Shown: one piece after another, positions 25,049 through 34,136 of the stretch
How the letters are laid out: every line of letters starts with the position of its first letter
Numbering within the stretch: the first letter of the stretch is position 1
NCBI GenBank assembly: GCA_035639875.1
Contig: DASQXE010000070.1
Location: 1 to 39,640, forward strand
Length of the DNA stretch: 39,640 bases
Origin: JAIBJP01 sp035639875
Lineage (GTDB): Bacteria > Actinomycetota > Thermoleophilia > Gaiellales > Gaiellaceae
Reading direction: 5' to 3'
Position numbers and translations under genes: made by a program
The notes under the pieces: model-generated
Database searches by the model: none
Told to the model about the DNA's origin: nothing
The model's input: the letters and a program-made list of their open reading frames with translations, nothing else

Positions 25049-25515
25049 AGGTCTCGACGAAGCTCTACGCCGAGCAAGCGGAGCTGTACGACGTCGCCTT
25101 CGACTGGGACGCGTCACCTCGACCGGATGGCCCAGCACCTACGAGCCGGCGCTCGCTACCTCGTCCAAGCTCCCTTTGTACGGGCCCGAGCCCACCGAGC
25201 GGCCGCCCGGATCGTCCTGGCGGCAAGGCGTGGAGAGGCCGCGGTGAACGTGACGTGGACGACCGAGCAGGTCGACCTCGCGCTCGGGATCGCGCGCCAC
25301 CGTGCCCGCATGGAGATAGTTGCGGGGCCGCGCGCCGGTGACGTGGTCGAGGAGGTCGCTCTCGTACAGCCTGGACGCCGGAGCGCTGGACGGCCGCCGT
25401 TCACAATTCACGCTTTCGGTACGGCGGCCTCTTCGACGGCGCGCACGACCCGTCGGCCGAGGCCGCGCCCGGGGCGACTGGAGGGCTCGTCTGGCACGAG
25501 CTGACGCGGGGCTAG
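25049..25515 (+). pseudogene. Decayed SAM-dependent methyltransferase
   Basis: Pieces of one methyltransferase can be read in order but in different frames: STKLYAEQAELYDVAFDWD, then HLDRMAQHLRAGARYLVQ, then LYGPEPTERPPGSSWRQGVE, then VNVTWTTEQVDLALGIARHR and EIVAGPRAGDVVEEV, then RTAWTPERWTAAVHNSRF and GGLVWHELTRG with a TAG at 25513-25515. The jump from FDWD to HLDRM removes the whole SAM-binding core, roughly 80 residues. At least three further frameshifts follow, and the start codon position reads GTC. The end still overlaps the stop of the convergent gene, so decay is probably recent. Family identity is inferred from remembered similarity. Confidence 0.75.
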
Positions 25516-25790
25516 CGGGCGAGCAAGCCGCCGTTCACGGACGCGCCCTCGAGGAATGCGAGCCAGTCCGCCCACAGCTTCCGGTCGTCGAGGGTGATCG
25601 GCTCTGGATTCGCGCTCTCGAGTGCCTCGTCGACCTCCGTCACGGTGACGTGGATGCCTGCGCGAAGCTCAGGAAACGCCATGCCCTGCAGGACCATCTC
25701 CTGCCGCAGGCGCTCGACGTCGAGCGGGTCGAGAAAAACGTGGCCGGTCATACCGTCGTTCCGCGCCCAGTAGAGCCTCACGCCGCTCAC
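25512..25790 (-). CDS. Small protein of unknown function
   Basis: These 92 residues match no family I can name. The sequence is acidic, with VRLYWARNDGMTGHVFLDPLDVERLRQEM at the start and LWADWLAFLEGA near the end. It has no signal peptide, membrane segment or cysteine. The GTG at 25790 is chosen because GGGAGGCGGAGGC lies directly upstream; a TTG at 25826 would run into the intergenic repeat. The stop overlaps the stop of the methyltransferase remnant on the other strand. Confidence 0.65.
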   Translation of the reverse strand: MSGVRLYWARNDGMTGHVFLDPLDVERLRQEMVLQGMAFPELRAGIHVTVTEVDEALESANPEPITLDDRKLWADWLAFLEGASVNGGLLAR

Positions 25791-25805
25791 CGCCTCCGCC
25801 TCCCG

Positions 25806-25937
25806 CCCGGCAGAGCCGGGCTCCAACGCGTCCGCGTTGAGTTAGACGCCGCGTCTGATTGAACGCGAATGCGTGCTCGCGTCCGCTCGCCGTACTCGTA
25901 CTGCCTCGCGTCCGCTCGCTTGCCTCCTTTGCGAGCG
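25806..25937. repeat. Dispersed intergenic repeat, copy B
   Basis: It opens with the hairpin CCCGGC-AGA-GCCGGG (25806-25820) and closes with CGCTCGC (25913-25919), the loop TTGCCTCCTTT and GCGAGCG (25931-25937), a perfect 7-bp stem. The section 25885-25934 matches copy A (16212-16264) with small gaps. It fills most of the gap between the small unknown gene and the SufS-like gene. Confidence 0.6.
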
Positions 25938-25962
25938 ACGCCTGAGCGACGTGAGGAGCGCA

Positions 25963-27129
25963 TCAGGTGAGGTCCGCGAGCGCGACGAGGAGCCGGTCGA
26001 CCTCCTCGGCCGTGTTGTAGTGGACGATGCCCACCCGCAGGCAGCCGTCCTCGAGGCCGAGATGCTCCATGACCTCGAGCGCGTAGTAGTTGCCCGGCCA
26101 GGCCGCGATGTCGCGTTCCGCGAGGACCGCGGCGAGCTCGACAGACGACCGTTGGGAGTGCGTCAGGGCGAACGTCGGCGTCCGGTTCAGCATCGTGTCG
26201 ATCCCGTAGAGGCGGTAGGCGTCCGGCAAGCCGTCGAGGAAGCGCTCGCCGAGTTCGCGTTCGTGCGCCTGGATGGCGTCCCAGCCGAGCGATTCGAGGT
26301 ACTCGATCGCGGCGGTGAAGCCAGCCAGCAGCTCGTGCGCGAGCGTACCGGTCTCGTAACGACGGGCGATAGGCTCGTCCGCGCTCGGGCGGACCTTGTA
26401 CGGCCGCCAGCGCTCGATGACCTCGCGCTTCCCATAGAAGAGGCCGACATGGGGCCCGCAGAACTTGTATGGCGAGCAGATGAGAACGTCGACTTCCGTC
26501 GCTTCGACCTCGATTGGACCATGCGGCGCGTAATGGACGGCGTCGACCCACGCCAACGCGCCCGCCTCGTGCGCGAGCCTGACGATGCTCTTTACCGGGG
26601 TGATCGTGCCGACCGCATTCGAGGCCCACGGGAAAGCGACCACGCGAGTTCGGTCGGAGAGGACCGTCTCGAGCCTGGCGAGATCGAGCGTGCAGTCCTC
26701 CGGCTCGAAGTCGGCGAAATGAACGCGCAGCTCGAGATCTCGCGCGAGCTCGAGCCAGGGCGCGACGTTGGCGTCGTGATCGAGCCGCGTGACGACGATC
26801 TCGTCGCCCGCGTGGAGCTCCCGCGCGAGCGCGCGTGTGAGCGCGAAGTTGAGCGTGGTCATGTTCTGGCCGAAGCCGACCTCGTCCGCTGTCGCACCGA
26901 GGAAGCGGGCCGCAGCCTCGTGGGCGGCGTTGACCACCCCATCGCTGCGTCGGCTTGTCTGGAAGGGGCCGCCGAGGTTCGCGTTCGCCTCACGCAGGTA
27001 GGAGGCGATCGCTTCGATCACCGAATCAGGCGTCTGGGTCCCGCCGGGACCGTCGAAGAAAGCGGTCGGGCGGTCGAGCGCCGAGAAACGCGCGCGGACG
27101 GCTTCGACGTCGAGCGCGACGGTACTCAC
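25963..27129 (-). CDS. Cysteine desulfurase-like class V aminotransferase (SufS/CsdA-like, VC1184 subfamily)
   Basis: The 388-residue PLP enzyme has the subfamily opening FFDGPGGTQTPDSVIEAIASYL...NANLGGPF, the PLP-contact segments GFGQNMTTLNFALTRAL and VTRLDHDANVAPW, the DAVHYAPHG motif, and the Schiff-base lysine in SPYKFCGPHVG (about residue 221). The desulfurase catalytic cysteine on the usual loop is not obvious, so it may act on another amino acid substrate. The GTG start at 27129 overlaps the OsmC stop (GTGA), making an operon ALDH-OsmC-aminotransferase. The last gene in the run ends 25 bases from repeat copy B. Confidence 0.88.
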   Translation of the reverse strand: MSTVALDVEAVRARFSALDRPTAFFDGPGGTQTPDSVIEAIASYLREANANLGGPFQTSRRSDGVVNAAHEAAARFLGATADEVGFGQNMTTLNFALTRALARELHAGDEIVVTRLDHDANVAPWLELARDLELRVHFADFEPEDCTLDLARLETVLSDRTRVVAFPWASNAVGTITPVKSIVRLAHEAGALAWVDAVHYAPHGPIEVEATEVDVLICSPYKFCGPHVGLFYGKREVIERWRPYKVRPSADEPIARRYETGTLAHELLAGFTAAIEYLESLGWDAIQAHERELGERFLDGLPDAYRLYGIDTMLNRTPTFALTHSQRSSVELAAVLAERDIAAWPGNYYALEVMEHLGLEDGCLRVGIVHYNTAEEVDRLLVALADLT

Positions 27130-27505
27130 CGGACCGCTTTTCCATCCACGTGCCACTCGTAGTGCGGCATCGGGTTGAGCGACGCGCCGACGAAGCAGTC
27201 GCGTTCCGCTAAGTCGAGCAGTTCGCCGAGATCTTCCTCGCCTGGCTGCGGGTCGAGCTCGATCTCCAGGCGGCAGTCGATGTCGACGAAGGCGTAGCGA
27301 CCGTCTTCCTCGCGCCTCGTGACGAGCCCGTTTGCTGCAGCGCTGCCGGTGACCGTGATTCCCGCCCGTTTGGCATGGAAGTCGAGGCTCTTGAACGTGC
27401 ACCGCGCGAGCCCGGCGAGGACGAAGTGCTCCGGTGTCCAATCGGGCTCGGCGTGCGGCGGGTCGCCGAAGCGCTCGACGACGGCGTATTCGAAACGTCT
27501 GGCCG

Positions 27506-27518
<13 letters not shown>
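27126..27518 (-). CDS. OsmC/Ohr family protein, start codon not canonical
   Basis: The product of about 130 residues is an OsmC-type peroxidase or thiol-reactive protein. The two redox cysteines are in LARCTFKSLDFHA and in ERDCFVGASL, with VDIDCRLEIELDP between them. The conserved N-terminal strand (RRFEYAVVERF) is present, but no ATG, GTG or TTG lies in frame near it. The nearest candidate is a CTG at 27518, 12 bases inside the dehydrogenase gene. Translation may be coupled to the dehydrogenase stop, or a small sequence error may hide the start. It overlaps the SufS-like gene at its 3' end. Organic hydroperoxide reduction is the family role. Confidence 0.78.
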
Positions 27519-28963
<1,445 letters not shown>

Positions 28964-29011
28964 TGCTGCCTCCCCGTCGCTCGCTACTCCGCTGCGTCGT
29001 AGCGTACCGCC

Positions 29012-29521
29012 GTGTCGTCGGCCGTTCCGGATGTGTTGGGGCCCGGCTTGCGGGTCGTGTTCTGCGGCATCAATCCGGGCGTGCGCTCCGCGGCTGCTCG
29101 GGCGCACTTCGCCAACTCTCGTAACGACTTCTGGCGGCTTCTGGCGGATGGGGGGCTCACTCCGAGAGTGCTGGAGCCGGCGGAGCAGTGGGAGATGCTT
29201 CCTCTGGGCTACGGGCTGACGAACGCGGCGCTGCGGACGACGCGTGGGAGCTCGGATCTCCGGCGCGGCGACTTTTCGGGATCGCTCGAACGGCTGGAGC
29301 GGCTGGCGGCGGACCTGGAGCCCGAGTGGATCGCATTCGTCGGCAAGGCGGCCTACGAAGGTGTGTTCCGCGAGCGGCCAGAGCTTGGGCCGCAGGAACG
29401 TCGGCTGGCGAAGACCCGGCTGTTCGTCCTGCCGTCGACGTCGCCGGCGAACGCCGCGGTGTCCTACGAGGAGCGGCTCCGCTGGTTTCGCGCGCTCGCG
29501 GATCTCGTTCGAGTTTCGTGA
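29012..29521 (+). CDS. Mug-type G:T/U mismatch-specific DNA glycosylase
   Basis: The 169-residue protein shows the Mug/TDG family order: VVFCGINPGVRSAAARAHFANSRNDFWRLLADGGLTPR (active-site GINPG loop and the FANSRNDFW segment), a GLTNAALRTTRGSSDL loop, WIAFVGKAAYEG, and LPSTSPANA near the C-terminus. It removes uracil or thymine from mismatches in DNA. The start is a GTG at 29012, just before the conserved strand. It is divergent from the dehydrogenase operon, with 48 bases between starts. Expression control is not apparent. Confidence 0.92.
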   Translation: MSSAVPDVLGPGLRVVFCGINPGVRSAAARAHFANSRNDFWRLLADGGLTPRVLEPAEQWEMLPLGYGLTNAALRTTRGSSDLRRGDFSGSLERLERLAADLEPEWIAFVGKAAYEGVFRERPELGPQERRLAKTRLFVLPSTSPANAAVSYEERLRWFRALADLVRVS

Positions 29522-29605
29522 CGGTGTTGGCCGATCTCGCGCGCCACGCGCGCGCTTCTTCTCGTTACGCTGAAATGCGGGAGGAGGCGTGGGGTGACCC
29601 CAGCG

Positions 29606-31321
29606 TTATCCGCGCCACCTGTTTGTGATCGGCACCCTCCAGTCGCGGCCGAACGCCTTCGGGCGCAGCTTCACTCCCGGGGGCGCCTGCCGGCGCTTGT
29701 ACTCCGCCTTGTCGATCATCTCGACGGCGCGCTCGACGACTTCGGGATCGAAGCCGTCCGTGGTCAGCTCCTCGCGGGAGGAGTCGAGCTCCACGTAGGC
29801 CTCCAGGACTTGGTCGAGTTGCGGGTACGGGGGCAGCGAATCCTCGTCCTTCTGGTCGGCGCGCAGCTCGGCGCTCGGCGCGCGGTCGAGCACCGACTGC
29901 GGAATGAGCTCGCGTCGCGCGCGCGCGTTCAGGTGCTTCGCCAGCCGGTACACGTCCGTCTTGTACATGTCCTTCAACAGCGCGAACCCGCCGGCCATGT
30001 CGCCGTAGAGGGTCGAATAGCCGACCGAGAGTTCGCTCTTGTTACCCGTTGCGAGCGGCAGCGATCCGAACTTGTTCGACAGCGCCATGACGAGGAGGCC
30101 GCGAATGCGAGCCTGGAGGTTCTCCTCCGCGATCCCCGGCTCGGTGCCGGCGAAGGCATCGGCGAGGGCCACGCCGACTGCCTCCCTGATCGACTCGATC
30201 GGAATCTCCATGTAGCGCGCGCCGAGTCCGTCGGCGACGTGCTTCGCGTCCGCGCGCGTCCCTGCGGACGTGTACTGGGACGGCATGGAGACGCAGACCA
30301 CGTGCTCGGGCCCGAGTGCTTCCGCCGCGAGCGCCGCCGTGAGCGCCGAATCGATTCCACCCGAGACGCCGAGGACGACCTCGGCAAAGCCGTTCTTCTG
30401 CACGTAATCGCGCAGGCCCAGCTCGAGCGCGAGCCGCATCTGCTCGAGATCGTCGAGGAGCGGTGCCGATGTCGGTTCGGCCGCCTTCTTGCGGTCCGCG
30501 CGCTCGGGGATCTCGACGACGGGTGGGTCGGGAAGCTCGCGACGCGTGCGTGCGAGTGCGCGCCGCCGCGCGTCACGGAGCCGCCGTCCGACGGCGGTCG
30601 TCGCGTCGACGTCGACGACGAGCAGCGCTTCCTCGAACGCAGGCGCACGGGCGACGACGCGGCCCTCCTCGTCGAGCACGAGACTATGGCCGTCGAAGAT
30701 GAGCTCGTCCTGCGCGCCGACCGCGTTGACGAACGCGATCCAGCACGAGTTGTCTCGCGCGCGCGTGCCGAGCATCTCCTCCCGCTCGACGCCCTTTCCG
30801 AGATGGAAGGGGGAGGCGGAGATGTTCGCGACGACATGCGCGCCCGCGAGCGCGAGGTCCGTGGCGGGCGGACCCGGCTGCCAGACGTCCTCGCACACCG
30901 TCGGTCCGATGAGCGTCTCGCCGCAGCGCAGGAGCACGAGCCCGCGTCCCGGCTGGAAGTAGCGGTCCTCGTCGAAGACGCCGTAGTTCGGCAGAAACTG
31001 CTTCCGGTACATCGCCAGCACCTCGCCGTCGACGCAGATCGCGCAGGCGTTGAAGAGATCACGGTCGAGGTGCGGCGTCCCCACGAGCGCCGCGATCCCC
31101 TTTGTCTTCGCGGCGATCTCGTCCAGCGTGCGCGCGGCGGCACGCAAGAAGCCGGGCCGGAGCAGGAGATCCTCGGGCGGATAGCCGGTGACGGCCAGCT
31201 CGGGGAAGAGGACGAGCTCCGCTCCCGCGTCACGCGCTTCCTCGAGGCGCTCGACGATCCGGTCGCGGTTCCCGTCCAGATCGCCGACGACGGTGTTCAT
31301 CTGTGCGAGTGCGAGACGCAT
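29606..31321 (-). CDS. nadE: Glutamine-dependent NAD+ synthetase
   Basis: This 571-residue two-domain enzyme catalyses the last step of NAD synthesis, amidating deamido-NAD with ammonia from glutamine. The N-terminal nitrilase-like glutaminase has the triad E41 (FPELAVTGYPPED), K107 (YRKQFLPN) and C143 (TVCEDVW). The synthetase half has the ATP-binding SGGIDSAL loop near residue 320 and KSELSVGYSTLYGDMAGG. The start is the ATG at 31321; a GTG one codon upstream is equally possible. It is divergent from the LPFTG surface-protein gene. All key residues are intact, so it is likely the functional housekeeping copy. Confidence 0.95.
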   Translation of the reverse strand: MRLALAQMNTVVGDLDGNRDRIVERLEEARDAGAELVLFPELAVTGYPPEDLLLRPGFLRAAARTLDEIAAKTKGIAALVGTPHLDRDLFNACAICVDGEVLAMYRKQFLPNYGVFDEDRYFQPGRGLVLLRCGETLIGPTVCEDVWQPGPPATDLALAGAHVVANISASPFHLGKGVEREEMLGTRARDNSCWIAFVNAVGAQDELIFDGHSLVLDEEGRVVARAPAFEEALLVVDVDATTAVGRRLRDARRRALARTRRELPDPPVVEIPERADRKKAAEPTSAPLLDDLEQMRLALELGLRDYVQKNGFAEVVLGVSGGIDSALTAALAAEALGPEHVVCVSMPSQYTSAGTRADAKHVADGLGARYMEIPIESIREAVGVALADAFAGTEPGIAEENLQARIRGLLVMALSNKFGSLPLATGNKSELSVGYSTLYGDMAGGFALLKDMYKTDVYRLAKHLNARARRELIPQSVLDRAPSAELRADQKDEDSLPPYPQLDQVLEAYVELDSSREELTTDGFDPEVVERAVEMIDKAEYKRRQAPPGVKLRPKAFGRDWRVPITNRWRG

Positions 31322-31371
31322 CACCGTCAGCTTAGCGGTTTTCGCTCCAGAGGCGAATACTCTCCCTCGAA

Positions 31372-31385
31372 CGAGGAATTCCTCG
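31372..31385. promoter_or_regulatory. 14-base perfect palindrome in the nadE/LPFTG intergenic region
   Basis: CGAGGAATTCCTCG is a perfect palindrome lying 51 bases upstream of nadE and 60 bases upstream of the surface-protein ATG. It sits in the only AT-richer stretch of the 120-base divergent region. Its size and place fit a dimeric repressor site, but no cognate regulator is adjacent. Confidence 0.35.
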
Positions 31386-31444
31386 CCAGAAACAAGCGCT
31401 CCCGAACATCCTTTCTCAGCACAGCAATCTCACCGAAGGAGTCG

Positions 31445-32146
31445 ATGAGACGGTTGCGGATCATGTGCGCCCTCGGCGCGGTCGTTGTGGCAGCGGCGCT
31501 CGCCCCGGGCGCCGCGCTTGGACAGACAGCCAGCGTTTGACCTAACCGGGCAGGACACGCCCGGAAACGACGCCAATGCGGGCGCAACCATCGGCGACTC
31601 GGCCGCGACGGCGTCCACTGGGGATGGCGATGAGAGCGCGGCGAGCACGACCGGTACGAGCGGCGGCAGCGACGGGAGCGGCGGGACCCGCGACTCGGCG
31701 GGAGGTGCGGGTGCCGGCTGCGTCACGGGACCGGCGGAAGCGGCGATCTCAGCGGAGGCACGACCGTCGGCTCGTGCACGACGACGGGCAGCGCGACCGC
31801 GGGCACGGCCAACGGGGACACGACCGGCGGCGGCACGCTCGGCTGCGCGAGCGCAGGCGCCTCCGGGGGCGGCACCACCGACGCGAGCGCCGGACTCTGC
31901 CGCTCCGAGACAACCGAGCCGGGCGGCACCCCGGCTGACTTCGGTCCGCGCGCCCGAACCGGCGGCGTCGCCGGCGAGCGGGCGAGTGGTCGCAGTTCGC
32001 CGAGGGGGGTCCTCGGCGCGCTGGCGAGCGGCGAGCTTCCCTTCACCGGCTTGCCGCTCGCGGCGGTGGTCCTTGCCGGGCTGACTCTGACTGGGCTAGG
32101 CGTCTTCGTGCGGCTGCACCCACCCGCCCTGGACGCCGGCGAATAG
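31445..32146 (+). pseudogene. LPFTG cell-wall-anchored surface protein with two compensating frameshifts
   Basis: The ATG at 31445 follows GAAGGAG and starts a signal peptide (MRRLRIMCALGAVVVAAALA...ALG), which runs into a TGA at 31538. One frame over, a D/T/G/S-rich stretch follows (DLTGQDTPGNDANAGAT to about 31725). Back in the first frame the chain continues as GGSGDLSGGTTVGSC..., rich in G, T, S and spaced cysteines, and ends with the sorting signal LPFTG, a hydrophobic helix and a short tail at a TAG (32144-32146). The two shifts (one extra base near the TTT at 31536-31538, one missing near 31726-31731) cancel. It is either a disabled gene or a sequencing error in an intact one of about 230 residues. 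Confidence 0.7.
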
Positions 32147-32173
32147 CCCGGCGGGGACAACGAGCGCCCGCGG

Positions 32174-34078
32174 CTACGGGCGCAAGGCCTCGAGGCGCTC
32201 GATCTCGTCGAGCGCCTCGGGGTTCTCCACGGACGAGAGATCCCCGGGATCCTTGCCGAGCACCTTCGCGCGCACGGCGCGCCGGACGATCTTGGCGCTC
32301 CGCGTCTTCGGCAGGGCGCCGACGAACACGATTCGCTCCGGCCGGAACGCCTTGCCGAGCTCCTCGGCGGCCCGGTCGGCCACCTCCCGCTCGAGATCCT
32401 CACCACCGTCGCTCCCCGGCTTGAGCACGCAGAAGACCCAGGCGACCTCGCCCTTCACCTCGTGGGGGACGCCCACAGCCGCCGCCTCGGCGACAGCCGG
32501 GTGCGCCACGACCGCCGATTCGATCTCTGCCGGCCCGATCCGCTTGCCGGCGATGTTGAGCGTGTCGTCGCTGCGCCCGTGCAGATACCAGTAACCGTCC
32601 TCGTCCACGGACGCCCAGTCTCCGTGCACCCAGAGGCCGGGGATCCGCCGCCAGTACGCCTCGAGGTAACGCTCAGGATCGCGCCAGAAACCCCGCGTCA
32701 TCCCCGGGAACGGCTTCCGGCAGGCCAGCTCGCCCACCTCGCCGGTGGCGACGAGCGAATTGCCCTCGTTGTCCACGACGTCCATGTCCATCCCGAGCGC
32801 GGGACCGCCGAGGGAGCAGGCCTTGATGGCGATCGCGGGCGTCGGCGAGAGGAAACAGGCGCCGACCTCCGTCCCGCCGGAGCAATTGATGATCGGGCAG
32901 CGGCCGCCGCCGACGTGCTCGAAGAGCCACATGTACGGCGCCGGGTTCCACGGCTCACCGGTGGTGACGATGGTGCGCAGCGACGCGAGATCGGCGCGGG
33001 GCTCGCCATGCGGGATGAGCGCGCGGACGAGAGTCGGCGAGCAGCCGAGGACGTTGACGCACTCGCGCTCGACGAGCGCCCAGAGGCGGTGGGGCGGCTG
33101 ATCCGGCGCGCCCTCGGCGAAGATCAGCCTGCAGCCGAGCGCGCCGCCGCCGACGACGGTCCACGGCCCCATGATCCAGCCCATGTCCGTGGCGAAGAGG
33201 ATGACTTCGCCCGCGTGGGCGTCGGCCTGGTAGGCGACTTCGCGCGTGATCGAGACGAGGAAGCCGCCGTGGACGTGCAGGACGCCCTTCGGCTTGCCTG
33301 TCGTACCGGACGTGTACGTGAGCAGGTACGGATGTTCGGCGTCCAGCTCCAGCGGGGCGAGCTCGCCGGGCCCGAGTTGGACGCCGTCCCAGGAGCCGTC
33401 GGCACGCGACCACGTCACGACGTGCTGGACGGACGGCGATTCCGTCACGGCTTCCTCGACAGTGGCGCGCATGTCGAGCCACTTGCCACGCCGCAGCGAC
33501 GTGTCGGCGGTGATGACGACCTTCGCCTCGGAGTCGCGAAGGCGTTCGCGAACCGCGGGCGCTGCGAAGCCGGAGAAGATCGGCACTTGCACGGCGCCGA
33601 CGTGCGCGCAGGCGTGCGATGCGACGGCGACCTCGGGGCACATCGGCATGTAGATGGCCACTCGGTCGCCGGGCTCGATCCCCAGCGCGATGAGGCCCTC
33701 GGCGAGGCGCGTCGTCGCCCGCGAGAGCTCCGCGAAGGTCCACTCGCGGCGCTCACCGTCCTCGCCCGCGAAGACGGCGCCGACCGCGTCCGGCGTGCGC
33801 TCGCTCCACCGGTGGACGCAGTTCCAGGCCACGTTGACCGTGCCGCCGACGAACCACGTCGCCCACTCGGGACCGCGCGAGAGGTCGACGACCTCGTCCC
33901 ACGGCCTGAAGAAATCGAGGTCCATGTCCTCGATGGCGGCCGGCCAGAACCACCCGGGATCCTCCTGCGAGCGGCGCACGAGCTCCCAGTAGTCGTCGAA
34001 ACCGTGCCGGCCCATGAGCCGAACGACGTTCGCGCGCGCAAGCACTTCCTCCGACGGGGTCCACACGACGTCAGGCAT
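32174..34078 (-). CDS. AMP-forming acyl-CoA synthetase (acetyl-CoA synthetase-like)
   Basis: The 634-residue adenylating enzyme is organised like acetyl-/propionyl-CoA synthetases: an N-terminal ACS segment (FDDYWELVRRSQEDPGWFWPAA), phosphate loop YTSGTTGKPKG near residue 256, the motif CSGGTEVGACF in place of the usual TETG/TELG form, the hinge YLHGRSDDTLNIAGKRIGP and the C-terminal catalytic lysine in LPKTRSAKIVRR. It makes an acyl-AMP and then an acyl-CoA from a carboxylic acid of unknown chain length. The ATG at 34078 is the natural start, without a strong ribosome-binding site. It is divergent from the MFS exporter gene. Confidence 0.93.
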   Translation of the reverse strand: MPDVVWTPSEEVLARANVVRLMGRHGFDDYWELVRRSQEDPGWFWPAAIEDMDLDFFRPWDEVVDLSRGPEWATWFVGGTVNVAWNCVHRWSERTPDAVGAVFAGEDGERREWTFAELSRATTRLAEGLIALGIEPGDRVAIYMPMCPEVAVASHACAHVGAVQVPIFSGFAAPAVRERLRDSEAKVVITADTSLRRGKWLDMRATVEEAVTESPSVQHVVTWSRADGSWDGVQLGPGELAPLELDAEHPYLLTYTSGTTGKPKGVLHVHGGFLVSITREVAYQADAHAGEVILFATDMGWIMGPWTVVGGGALGCRLIFAEGAPDQPPHRLWALVERECVNVLGCSPTLVRALIPHGEPRADLASLRTIVTTGEPWNPAPYMWLFEHVGGGRCPIINCSGGTEVGACFLSPTPAIAIKACSLGGPALGMDMDVVDNEGNSLVATGEVGELACRKPFPGMTRGFWRDPERYLEAYWRRIPGLWVHGDWASVDEDGYWYLHGRSDDTLNIAGKRIGPAEIESAVVAHPAVAEAAAVGVPHEVKGEVAWVFCVLKPGSDGGEDLEREVADRAAEELGKAFRPERIVFVGALPKTRSAKIVRRAVRAKVLGKDPGDLSSVENPEALDEIERLEALRP

Positions 34079-34100
34079 CGGTCCAGTCTGCCGGTTGTGG

Positions 34101-34122
34101 TAACTTAGCTCTTACTAACTTC
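34101..34122. promoter_or_regulatory. Candidate TetR operator/promoter upstream of the MFS exporter
   Basis: An AT-rich stretch stands out here: TAACTT at 34101-34106 and again at 34116-34121, giving a direct repeat with a 15-base period, with CTTACTAA between. It lies just before the GGGAGG ribosome-binding site of the exporter gene. The position suits a site for the TetR encoded downstream, but the sequence is not a clean palindrome. Confidence 0.35.
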
Positions 34123-34136
34123 AAGGGAGGTACGCG

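Noticed and set aside
25127..25504. 125-residue open frame starting MAQHLRAGARYLVQ
   Set aside because: It begins in the middle of the methyltransferase fold and changes to nonsense after each frameshift. It is part of the pseudogene, not a gene.
29594..31540. 648-residue open frame on the plus strand
   Set aside because: It lies antisense to the NAD synthetase gene, whose active-site residues are all present. The plus-strand product has no recognisable domain.
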